From contig CM043807.1 of assembly GCA_023974075.1 (NCBI GenBank), forward strand, positions 2,364,623 to 2,428,622: a DNA stretch of 64,000 nt. Reading direction: 5' to 3'. Source of the DNA: Chaenocephalus aceratus (lineage: Eukaryota > Chordata > Actinopteri > Perciformes > Channichthyidae). This document shows, piece after piece, positions 46,942 to 54,796 of the stretch. The translations under genes and the position numbers were made by a program. Under the pieces are notes generated by a model, which saw only the letters and a list, made by a program, of their open reading frames with translations, did not search any database and had not been told where the DNA came from. The stretch's first letter is position 1, and the number at the start of each line of letters is the position of its first letter.

Positions 46942-47158
46942 TCCCCGCCCATCACCCCATCTCCCACTGTCTAAATAAAAAGCCAGCTTCACTCTTAAAT
47001 ATTTCTCAAGTCGAGAGAAAATGGCCAAGAGACGTCTTGATATGAATTTAATCAGCGAGACACCGGTAACAACTTACAACCATCCGTTGGGTGCTCCAAT
47101 CAAGAAACGAATGAAGTTTGTATGCCGGGTTCAGACACCTACAGCCGAAGAACTTCAC
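46439..47158 (+). repeat. Polinton left TIR
   Basis: Matches the reverse complement of 61253-61968 almost throughout; differences are mainly homopolymer and CA-repeat lengths. Inner boundary: identity ends just after CCGAAGAACTTC. It includes five forward ACCGGAAGT-type words and one reverse (46514-46646), a CA repeat (about 46908-46940), and the promoter and first about 45 codons of the leftmost gene. Confidence 0.95.
46514..46646. promoter_or_regulatory. Array of ETS/GABP-like CCGGAAGT words
   Basis: ACCGGAAGT at 46514, 46543, 46576 and 46598, ACCGGATGT at 46620, and GCTTCCGGT (reverse) at 46638. The right TIR carries the mirror array (about 61760-61900). CCGGAAGT is the core recognised by ETS-family factors such as GABP. 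Regulatory use is inferred. Confidence 0.6.
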
Positions 47159-47596
47159 GAAGAATGGACTCTAAAAAATGGCGAGTTTGGGGGTTATATA
47201 TTCAACTATATGGCTAATGAACTGCATTTCTACAATCTGAAGAATGGAGAAACGTATGGACCTCGTAGTGTTAAAGCGACACTGACCTCAACAGATTGGG
47301 CTGTGTTAACTCTGGTGTCTTCCCAAGATCTACACGCAACCATTGTAACGGAAGAAGTAGCGTATCAAGAAACCATCGTGGAACCACCGGTGTACAAGAT
47401 ATTTGCAAAGAAAAACAAAAAAACACAAACAACATGCGAGATTAAAGAAGAGCTTGCATCCTTACCCCTCAATGTGGAGGAAGAAGAAGGAGATATTCCC
47501 ACACAGCCAGAAGGGAGAAGAGTCCTGCAAGCACCGTCTGGGAAACTAAAAGCGGACCCTCTGGGCGTTGGTATTACCGCTCAAGCCGTTTGGTGA
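47021..47596 (+). CDS. Polinton left-end gene, PC4-like candidate, part 1
   Basis: 191 codons. Starts MAKRRLDMNLISETPVTTYN; the basic N terminus resembles a nuclear localisation signal. The first about 45 codons lie inside the TIR. Residues about 65-115 (GGYIFNYMANELHFYNLKNG ... RSVKATLTSTDWAVLTL) have the beta-strand-rich pattern ending in a Thr/Asp-Trp helix that I associate with the PC4 single-stranded-DNA-binding fold. The call is by eye and tentative. The C terminus (Glu-rich, then a stop) probably reflects a frame break, because a second similar domain begins in another frame just downstream. A role in transcription or ssDNA handling is inferred. Confidence 0.55.
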   Translation: MAKRRLDMNLISETPVTTYNHPLGAPIKKRMKFVCRVQTPTAEELHEEWTLKNGEFGGYIFNYMANELHFYNLKNGETYGPRSVKATLTSTDWAVLTLVSSQDLHATIVTEEVAYQETIVEPPVYKIFAKKNKKTQTTCEIKEELASLPLNVEEEEGDIPTQPEGRRVLQAPSGKLKADPLGVGITAQAVW

Positions 47597-47823
47597 CGTT
47601 GGGTAAGGACTCCTCTGATGATTTTGTTTTGGAGTATTTTAATTCTACCTGCGGGGTATTTCAAACGTCCTTGAGGGTGCCTCTGACTGCATGGCTGGAA
47701 ATGATTGAAGGAAAAGCTACAAAGCTTAAAGAGCTTTTTAAACAAAGTCAGACATCGATGGACATTATACTGGTGAAAAAGACCCTCACGTTTGCAGAGG
47801 ACTCCGCCCCCCAGTCAACATAA
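47565..47823 (+). pseudogene. Polinton left-end gene, PC4-like candidate, part 2
   Basis: An open frame without a good ATG (it opens upstream of 47590) encodes DSSDDFVLEYFNSTCGVFQT, then VPLTAWLEMIEGKATKLKEL, paralleling the part-1 pattern (strand-turn-strand, then a Trp-containing helix) and closer to canonical PC4. The absence of a start codon and the overlap with the stop of part 1 suggest that parts 1 and 2 were one protein, now split by a frameshift near 47560-47590. Confidence 0.5.
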
Positions 47824-47895
47824 CAAGTCCCGCCCACCTCAGCAGATCATTTAAAAGTAAGGACCTCGCAAGGACATTTTTAGAGAGCAGCAACC

Positions 47896-48548
47896 ATGGA
47901 TCTGAGAAAACAAAGTCTCTCCCCACTATATGCAGCCTGGATCAAACGCCTACAGGACCCATCCTCACCAACATTTTGGACACCAGATCTGGACAGCGCT
48001 ATGGCTGACATTGATATCACCGGGTGGCTGGATATGCCTCAACATCCATCCAAGTCTCCAGAGGAATCAACCGAGGTTGGCGTTGATATGCCATGCTCTA
48101 CTTGTGCTCCAAGGGTGATGCTGCAGAACGTATTAGGACAACGGCATTCCTGAACACGGTAAAAGCGGTTATAGTTCATCTGCTGGATAGAGTCGTGCAA
48201 CTGTACAGAAAGGAAACATGTAACGGATGTCAAGTCGATCACCCCAGTCAGAGACAGCACGAGTGTTTATTCCCTACCGATGAATACTATTTGGATTTAC
48301 ACTACGATGAAGTGATGAAGAGACTGTGGACCGTTCGTTTCATTCCAGCCATTCGGGACGCTCTGCACCAGAACCACCTTCTTGTGTCAGAGAGGAGAGT
48401 CTATGGAGCTACCGAGGCGATTCTCCACAACCTCAGAAGCACCAGACTCTTTGAGGCTAAAATCGAGAAACTATACGAACAGCTGATAGAGAACGACGAG
48501 GCCCAAATGAAGATTACAAGAGCAGCCTGGGCCTTCTGGCAGCATTAG
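47896..48548 (+). pseudogene. Polinton zinc-motif protein, frame-broken
   Basis: The N-terminal part (47896 to about 48110) starts MDLRKQSLSPLYAAWIKRLQ. The C-terminal part lies in a second frame (about 48093-48548) and carries CNGCQVDHPSQRQHECL, a Cys-x2-Cys-x3-His ... His-x-Cys arrangement likely to bind zinc, then a helical ATEAILHNLRSTRLFEAKIE region. Similar proteins recur in fish Polintons next to the integrase, without an established function. The frame changes near 48100-48125. A downstream AATAAAA at 48664 could polyadenylate this transcript. Confidence 0.6.
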
Positions 48549-48725
48549 GAAGAGTTTTTATTTTTGATACTTTTTCGTTAAAGTATGTTTTTTTTTTGAT
48601 CTGTTTTTTATATTTTTACTTCTTTTGTAACATGTTTTTTCTTTACATGGGTGTGACATATCAATAAAATACAATGTAAGAAAAAATGCTGTACTCATTA
48701 CCTCATCGGGGCTGTAACAGGAAAC
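48549..48725. terminator. Intergenic T-rich spacer with poly(A) signal
   Basis: T-runs, then TATCAATAAAATACAATG (signal at about 48664). A pyrimidine/AG boundary GGGGCTGTAACAG lies just before the integrase ATG and could serve as a splice acceptor. Confidence 0.5.
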
Positions 48726-49811
48726 ATGTCTGAGAAACGTGTTATGCATAAGGTGTATTACACTCCATCTAATCCAGGGAGTTTAGGAGGTGTGGATAAA
48801 CTCCATAGAGCTGTACAGGATGAAATGGGTAAACAAATAAATGTAGAGAAAGTCAGAAAATATTTATCTGAGCAAGACGCATATACTTTACATAAACCGG
48901 CACGGGTGCATTTTGCAAGAAACAGAGTTTTCGTACTCAGACCGCTGCAACAATTTCAAGCAGATCTCTGCGATATGCAGTCGCTGTCCGAATATAATGA
49001 TGGCTTTAATTATTTATTAACAGTCGTAGATGTGTTTTCGAAAAAAGCCTATGCTCAAGCACTAAAGAAAAAGACGGGTATAGAGGTTGCCAAAGCTTTT
49101 GATACAGTTTTAACACACAGCGAGATCCCTAAAAAGTTACAAACAGACGCGGGGAAAGAATTCTTTAATAAAGTTTTTCAAAACTTGTTGAAGAAAAGAG
49201 GTATTGCACATTATACAACCGCCAGTGACATGAAGGCATGTGTGATAGAAAGATTTAACCGTACGCTGAAAACTAAAATGTGGAGGTATTTTACAGCTAA
49301 AAACACTCACAGATATAGACATCTTACCCGAACTAATTGAAAGTTACAATAATAGTTATCACCGGAGTATTAAAATGACACCAATGCAGGTGACAAAGGA
49401 AAATGCGGCTCAAGTGTTTAGGAACCTATATAACCCCTCTAGCCAACGTAAAAAAGCTGCTGTCAAAATGAACTTTAAGGAGGGCGAACTTGTAAGGATA
49501 TCCAAATTGAGAGGGGTATTTGATAAAAAAATGAGCAGAGTTATACTGACGAACTGTTTACGGTGTCTGAAGGCTTACCTCGGCAGCCACCTGTTTACAA
49601 GCTCAAAGATTATGATGGAGAAGAGATCAAGGGGACTTTTTATGAGAAAGAGTTACAAAAAGTGAAGATAACCAATGACAAGGCTTTTCAAGTCGAGAAA
49701 ATTCTAAAAAGGCGTGTGGTGAGAGGGAAAAAACAAATGTTTGTATCTTGGCATAATTGGCCCGAAAAGTTCAACAGCTGGGTTGATGCAGGCGGAATCA
49801 AAGATGTATAA
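48726..49811 (+). pseudogene. Polinton integrase with chromodomain, frame-broken
   Basis: Retroviral-type DDE integrase that would insert the element and generate the 6-bp duplication. 48726-49340 opens MSEKRVMHKVYYTPSNPGSL. The catalytic triad is visible as D80 (QADLCDM), D141 (QTDAGKEF) and E175 (VIERFNRT). The frame then changes near 49310; 49375 onward has NSYHRSIKMTPMQVTKENAA-type sequence, and a second change near 49540 leads to the C-terminal frame (49563-49811), which ends in a chromodomain-like VEKILKRR ... MFVSWHNWPEKFNSW. Catalytic residues are intact but the protein cannot be made whole. A decayed inverted copy sits at 60310-60870. Confidence 0.9.
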
Positions 49812-49849
49812 AAGCATACGGAATCAGCGCTCAGTCCTTCAGTACAGCC

Positions 49850-50635
49850 ATGGAGATAAATGAAGGGTTCTACATTACGCTGCCGTCCAATGCCAGCATA
49901 GAGGTATTTCAAAACAATACAAGCTCTAGTTATCAAGTGAACCTGGCACAACCTTTACACTTGGATGGTTCGTGGCAGGTCGCCCTGACAGAAATATCAT
50001 ACCCTCACACCTGGTATAACTTACCTAAGGAAGCAGCATGGTTTGAGTGGTTTAAGAAATCAAAACCCCCCGATATATCCCCGAATAGCAAGTTAAGGCT
50101 TCATATGTTTAGAGCTGGTTACTATAGTAGCATAACTCAGCTCATGGAGGAACTAGGGTCCTGCTTCAAAAAAATTGACTCTGATGTCAGTTTATACTAT
50201 AGTCCGATTCACAGGAAAATCGAATTTCTAGGAGGGGCCCAGTATCGTTTCCGTTTTCCAAAACCCCTCGCTTACATGCTTGGAATACAACCAGACCAGT
50301 GGCTCAAATTTGATGATAAATCAGCAGCCTACCCCGCGGATATAAATGCTGGCTCAACACATCTATACTGTTATACCAATGTGGTCAGTCATCAGAGGGT
50401 TGGCGACGCTTTTGCTCCTCTATTAAGAACCGTAGATATAAGAGGATCATTCGGCGATACCGTAACTCAGTATTTTAATCCTGCGTATTACTTACCGGTA
50501 ACCAAAACGCACATAGAGAATATACAGATATAAAAAAACGATCAGAACAAACCAGTAACTTTCACCTACGGAAAGAGTGTAGTGAAACTTCATTTCCGAC
50601 CGTCAAAAGCAGGACAATCTTTTACAAAACGATGA
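49850..50635 (+). pseudogene. Polinton penton / minor capsid protein
   Basis: The 227-codon frame starts MEINEGFYITLPSNASIEVF and contains WQVALTEISYPHTWYN and MLGIQPDQWLKFD, matching the minor capsid (penton, PX) proteins of Polintons, which adopt a jelly-roll fold at capsid vertices. It stops at 50533. A short continuation in another frame (PVTFTYGKSVVKLHFRP, about 50545-50600) looks like the true C terminus, so there is one frameshift in an A-run at about 50530-50540. The ATG lies 36 bp after the integrase stop. Confidence 0.82.
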
Positions 50636-50916
50636 TTGATCACGACCCCCAGCGTTTTGTGAGTTATTATGAAAATCAAGCGGGGGGATCCCTGCCGGGT
50701 TTTTATGGAGCCCCGGTGATGTACGGGCGAGGCATTGGCTCTATATTTTCGAGGTTGTTTCGTTTTGTAGCACCCCTGGTGAGAAAAGGGTTCGCCATAG
50801 CTAAACCTCATCTGAAATCGGCGGCCAAAAATATTGCGTCAGATGTCATCGGTAAGGCTGTCCGTAAATTCGGCCGCAATCAGACCCCGAATCTCAAGAA
50901 GGATCAGGTGGTCTGA
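50632..50916 (+). CDS. Small virion-type protein (pX/pVI-like candidate)
   Basis: 94 codons, intact. The N-terminal half is Gly/Tyr-rich with a hydrophobic stretch (GSLPGFYGAPVMYGRGIGSI FSRLFRFV); the C-terminal half is basic and amphipathic (KGFAIAKPHLKSAAKNIASD). Placed between penton and major capsid, and overlapping the next ORF by one base (TGATG), it fits the small internal virion proteins of adenovirus-like elements. I do not assign it to a named family. Confidence 0.6.
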   Translation: MIDHDPQRFVSYYENQAGGSLPGFYGAPVMYGRGIGSIFSRLFRFVAPLVRKGFAIAKPHLKSAAKNIASDVIGKAVRKFGRNQTPNLKKDQVV

Positions 50917-51062
50917 TGGTTTTTGCAAGAAGGGCCAGGAAGAGACCTCCAGGCAAACGGATTCCGAGGGGTGTCAAGAAAGTAAAACACTCTGTCAAAA
51001 GAAAATCATTAGGCAAAAAACATCCTCGGAGAAGGAACGTATTGGGGGGAGATATATTTTAG
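50916..51062 (+). CDS. 48-aa highly basic protein (core/mu-like candidate)
   Basis: A short intact ORF whose ATG overlaps the preceding stop (TGATG). It starts MVFARRARKRPPGKRIPRGV; about half of the residues are Arg, Lys or His, and it ends GGDIF. Composition and position just before the capsid gene suggest a DNA-condensing core protein comparable in style to adenovirus mu/pVII. The inference is from charge and context only; no homology was tested. Confidence 0.6.
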   Translation: MVFARRARKRPPGKRIPRGVKKVKHSVKRKSLGKKHPRRRNVLGGDIF

Positions 51063-51072
51063 AGTGTTAAAT

Positions 51073-52311
51073 ATGGCTCTTTTACATCATAAATCTGCAG
51101 AATGCAGCATGGCAGAATTGGATTTATTTTCTGCCCCTATGACACAACTTTCTATCGACGAAAAACACTACACCGAGGTCCTTCCGTTGTCTGCCATTAC
51201 GGAGGACGGACCGATTGAATTTTTTATTCCCGGGGACGGGGATAAATACCTAATATGAATGACACCTTAATGCATCTCAGGATCAAAATAACCAACGCCG
51301 ATGGGACTAATCTGACAGCTGATGCCCCCGTGGCCCTGGTTAATTATCCTCTGAATACCATTTTTAGCCAATGCGATGTTATTCTAGGGGACAGGCTAAT
51401 TTCTCAGTCCAGCTCTACTCATCCTTACCGTGCTATGATTGAAACGCTATTGAATTACTCTGATTCTACTTTAAAAACTCAATTCACTGCCGGCTTATTT
51501 TATAAAGACACAGCGGGAGCTATGGACTCTGTAATGATTGCCGATGGACCAAACAAAGGTTTGATAAAGAGATCTACATTCACAGCAGAATCCAAAGAGC
51601 TTCATCTAATGGGAGCTTTGCACACGGATATTTTCTTCAGCGAGAGGCTTCTCCTGAACTCTGTAGATTTAAGAATCAAACTCACCAGATCTAACGATGC
51701 CTTTACTCACCATCTCCCCTGCTGTGCGGTTGGGGCACGCCGCGGCTCTGATGAGAGGTAATGCCCTCTACCCTTTATCAAGGGTAAACATCAAAACCTA
51801 TAGTATACCCGTGAATTCCAGAATATGCAACCAAGAAAATCTCTTTTTGGGTAATATGCCTAAATACCTAGTTTTGGGTATGGTAAATCACGAAGCCTTT
51901 ACTGGAAGGAGAGAGCTTTCACCTTTTAATTTCCTCCATAATGATATAGAATACATGGCTCTGTGTCAAGACGGTAGGCAGGTACCGGCCAAGGCATTTC
52001 AACCTCAATTTAACAGGGGGTCGTCAGTCAGAGAGTTTTACAACATGTTCACTGCTACAGGGAGACACATGAAAGACTTACCTCTGTGTATAGACAGAGA
52101 TGATTTCGAACAAGGATACTCATTATTTGTGTTTAATTTAACTGCTGCGGAAGACGCTGAAGCCCTGTCTCCCATTACGAGCGGCAGTTTAAGATTGGAA
52201 ATGAGGTTCAGAGTACCGCTGCCACAGACTACCACTTTAATCGTATATTCTTGTTTTGATTCGATTCTGGAGATTAATTCAAAACGTCAAGTGTTGGTAG
52301 ATTATTACTAA
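51073..52311 (+). pseudogene. Polinton major capsid protein, frame-broken
   Basis: Double jelly-roll major capsid (PY). Three frames in order: 51073 to about 51258 (MALLHHKSAECSMAELDLFS, then GPIEFFIPGDGDKYL); 51255 to about 51700 (MNDTLMHLRIKITNADGTNL, NTIFSQCDVILGDRLISQSS, LLLNSVDLRIKLTRSND); and about 51697-52311 (NQENLFLGNMPKYLVLGMVN, SPFNFLHNDIEYMALCQDGR, TTTLIVYSCFDSILEINSKR). The first boundary looks like a single-base loss near 51255 and the second a shift near 51700. The chosen ATG at 51073 follows the basic ORF by 10 bp. Capsid assembly from this copy is not possible. Confidence 0.9.
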
Positions 52312-52323
52312 AAAGACTACAAC

Positions 52324-52868
52324 ATGAATAATCATCAATTGGACAGTCTCCTACGTCATATGGTGGGGGACTCTTTTGGAGGGGTATGGGCCTCAGACCA
52401 GCTCCCCCGAGTAAAACAAATTTTTAGATATCCTGTATATATGGTTATAAACACCCACCCATCCCACATGCCCGGAGAACATTGGTTAGCAGTGACTTTG
52501 GAGGAAGAGGAAGGGGTTGGAACCTTTTTCGATTCGTTTGGCTTACGACCAGATATGAATTTTTACCCTGATACCATATTACATTTTCTAGAAAAACAAT
52601 GTAAAACTATTTTAACCATAATCGACAACTTCAGAATGTCATGTCTACAGCCTGTGGTCAGCATTGTGTTTTCTATCTATGTAAAAGAGCGTCGGGATTG
52701 TCGTATGAAAATGTATTATCTCTGTATCAGGATGATGTGATAAAAAATGATACTGCTGTAACGAATTTTGTGAAAAAATACCAACGGTGTGAGAGACGTC
52801 ATAAAGACACTCATTTTAATCATAGTGCTGGTTCTCTGCAGATGTTTAAAGATTGTTACAAAATGTAG
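52324..52868 (+). pseudogene. Polinton adenain-like cysteine protease
   Basis: Maturation protease (PRO, C5-type). The first frame has SLLRHMVGDSFGGVWASDQL, the catalytic His (H53 in GEHWLAV) and acidic D70 (FFDSFG). The Cys box ACGQHCVFYL is in the second frame (52641-52868), giving a frame break near 52630-52640. The ATG is 12 bp after the capsid stop. All three catalytic residues are present in DNA. Confidence 0.85.
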
Positions 52869-52949
52869 AAAATAAAAAAAAAGGTCTGGAGACAAAATTA
52901 ATTCTGATGGCTCTGTTTTTTATTAGGAATAAAAAAATATAATACAACT
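52869..52949. terminator. Convergent poly(A) region
   Basis: Plus-strand GAAAATAAAAAAAAAGG directly follows the protease. On the minus strand CCTAATAAAAAACA follows the 265-codon gene. The two convergent gene blocks share this spacer of about 80 bp. Confidence 0.65.
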
Positions 52950-53747
52950 TTAGGAGGTAAAATGTAACCAGTTAGGACTTAATATTCTATCTTTCCTTAT
53001 TCTTTTCTTCTTCTTCTTAAGAGGGGCATTCATAGGTTCTCCCTCCTCTGTGGGGTCCGTGATTCCAGCCATCTCCCAAGATTTATTATTTCCTCTTCTT
53101 TTTCGGGGAATATTCTCTCCGTTTAGTTCGCCCTCTCTGATTATACGATATTGTTCACGAGCGTACAGGTTTTGAAAAGCTGATAAAGGAATGTTGAGCT
53201 CATTCAGACTATTTAAAAAAACCCGCCAGCCTTTAGGCTCGCGGACATTTGTTTTATACGCGTAGGACAAATGTTTAAATAAATCTAACATGTGTGAACC
53301 TTTTACAACTGTACCCTTTTCTACAAATTCCCCCGTCGGTGTCCATCCATCTGTACTAGTGGTTAATTTACTCATAACGTAATCGGCATTCTTACGGTAA
53401 CGCATAGGGAGGTTTTGAAGTACCTCATGTTTTATTTTATCAATGGACGTGGCATCCTTTTCTTCTCTTTGTACCACCCCCGTGTCTTCAGGTAGAGTTA
53501 GAGTAATATTTCGTTCCTCACCCCCGTCTTGTTTGAGTAAGGCGAGATATCTCTGTAGAAGGGTGTTGTATTTTCTTATTTTTTCATAAGGGGGTAATCC
53601 TGTTTCATTTAGCACGGCTCTCATTTTCTCATCCAGCACATCTTCGGCAGTGCGTCTCATTGCTTCCTTACTGTGAGGGTTGTTTACACCATTCTGATTG
53701 AGCTGATTAAACTGGTGAGGTGATAACAAAAACATCTTTTGACTCAT
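52950..53747 (-). CDS. Polinton-conserved protein of unknown function (265 aa)
   Basis: Intact 265-codon frame starting MSQKMFLLSPHQFNQLNQNG. Predicted mostly helical and charged: KAMRRTAEDVLDEKM-like start, PPYEKIRKYNTLLQRYLALL, a middle DGWTPTGEFVEKG strand/loop, WRVFLNSLNELNIPLSAF, and a basic tail (KKKKKRIRKDR) that could act in nuclear targeting or DNA binding. Proteins of this type lie beside the ATPase in fish Polintons. I know of no established function. Its ATG overlaps the stop of the upstream gene in an ATGA. Confidence 0.75.
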   Translation of the reverse strand: MSQKMFLLSPHQFNQLNQNGVNNPHSKEAMRRTAEDVLDEKMRAVLNETGLPPYEKIRKYNTLLQRYLALLKQDGGEERNITLTLPEDTGVVQREEKDATSIDKIKHEVLQNLPMRYRKNADYVMSKLTTSTDGWTPTGEFVEKGTVVKGSHMLDLFKHLSYAYKTNVREPKGWRVFLNSLNELNIPLSAFQNLYAREQYRIIREGELNGENIPRKRRGNNKSWEMAGITDPTEEGEPMNAPLKKKKKRIRKDRILSPNWLHFTS

Positions 53748-54124
53748 GATCGAGCGAGCCCTCCTAAAAGTTGTCCTAGAATGGGGATCACAGCACCGAG
53801 CAGAGGCAAAAGAAAACCTCCAGATTGTTTTCTTAAGGCTTTGAATTTAGTTTTTAAGTTGGTCTTTTTATTGGCCAAGAGTTTGAAAAATTTCTTTTGT
53901 TTCTTGAGCTTCTTATACTGAATGCCTGACAGGGGGATATTACCTTTTAAAAGATTTAGAGACAGTTCACAGAATGATTGAGAAGAAAATCCGTGGAGCA
54001 GTTCTCGAGAATATCCTTGCGCTTTGAAGGCGGGGCTTGACATAAGGCCCTCAGCAAAGGCATGTTTCTTTTTAAACGGGCCGACATACTGTTTTTCAAG
54101 TCTTCGTTTTTGGTACATAAACAA
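53744..54124 (-). CDS. Polinton protein with hydrophobic C terminus (126 aa)
   Basis: Intact. Starts MFMYQKRRLEKQYVGPFKKK. A basic central part (KKLKKQKKFFKLLANKKT) leads to a C-terminal hydrophobic segment, SGGFLLPLLGAVIPILGQLL, preceded by a Gly-Gly pair. The Gly-Gly-x followed by a membrane-active-looking helix resembles capsid-internal or membrane-interacting viral proteins and could be a protease substrate, but this is inference. It overlaps the ATPase gene by 29 bp and the next gene by 4 bp. Confidence 0.65.
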   Translation of the reverse strand: MFMYQKRRLEKQYVGPFKKKHAFAEGLMSSPAFKAQGYSRELLHGFSSQSFCELSLNLLKGNIPLSGIQYKKLKKQKKFFKLLANKKTNLKTKFKALRKQSGGFLLPLLGAVIPILGQLLGGLARS

Positions 54125-54788
54125 CTAACCATTGATTAGGTAGTGCTCCCGATCTAAGCCTGTAGATATCTGGACAGGTGGGGGTCATGTCTACGATTAA
54201 GTAGCCGTGAGGTTCTTTGGTGGCGTCTTCAAAACTTTGTAGGAAAAATGATTTATTACCAGGGTGTATTTGTTGAGCAAGTATATTCATTTGTAATCTG
54301 TCTCTGGGGTTTTTAAACAAGACCATGTAAGTAGTATTTAAACTAATGGTACGACTGTTTTTTCCTTGGTGAAAAACATTTTGGGTAAGCATCATAACAC
54401 TCATATTTCTATGATGACGGTATTGGGTGAAAAGTCTGACTACTTCCGGATGTTCAGAGGCCTGAAATATAACATCATCTAATATAATCAAATGACTCTG
54501 ATCAGGCGGAAACAATGATTCATCTTCAAATGATTCAGGCAGACCCTTGACAAACTTTATATTTTTATTATTTTTCTTCATTTCAGCATACATAGGCTGA
54601 AAGGAAGTGTAAATCCACACAATATTTTGAGGCTGGACATCCATCACATAAATACAATTTTGTAATACATTCTTGACAAAAAAAGTTTTTCCACACCCAC
54701 TAGGGCCCACTACTAGACAGGAAAAAGGAACACGCAGCCGGGGGTCAAAATCAATTTGACTTGGTGAAAACATGTTGTCTCTTTTCAA
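54096..54788 (-). CDS. Polinton FtsK/HerA-type packaging ATPase
   Basis: Intact 230-codon frame. Walker A GPSGCGKT at residues 28-35; Walker B LIILDD at 100-105, followed by a sensor-like MSVMMLTQNVF segment. It belongs to the A32-like genome-packaging ATPases shared by Polintons, virophages and large DNA viruses, and would drive DNA into the capsid. The C terminus ends LVVYVPKTKT. It sits directly downstream of the polymerase gene and overlaps the following gene. Confidence 0.9.
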   Translation of the reverse strand: MKRDNMFSPSQIDFDPRLRVPFSCLVVGPSGCGKTFFVKNVLQNCIYVMDVQPQNIVWIYTSFQPMYAEMKKNNKNIKFVKGLPESFEDESLFPPDQSHLIILDDVIFQASEHPEVVRLFTQYRHHRNMSVMMLTQNVFHQGKNSRTISLNTTYMVLFKNPRDRLQMNILAQQIHPGNKSFFLQSFEDATKEPHGYLIVDMTPTCPDIYRLRSGALPNQWLVVYVPKTKT

Positions 54789-54796
54789 TTATTTTC

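Noticed and set aside
50834..51070. 78-codon frame overlapping the small basic ORFs
   Set aside because: Different frame from the TGATG-linked ORF at 50916, and a Ser/Gln/Lys composition typical of a frame-shifted reading.
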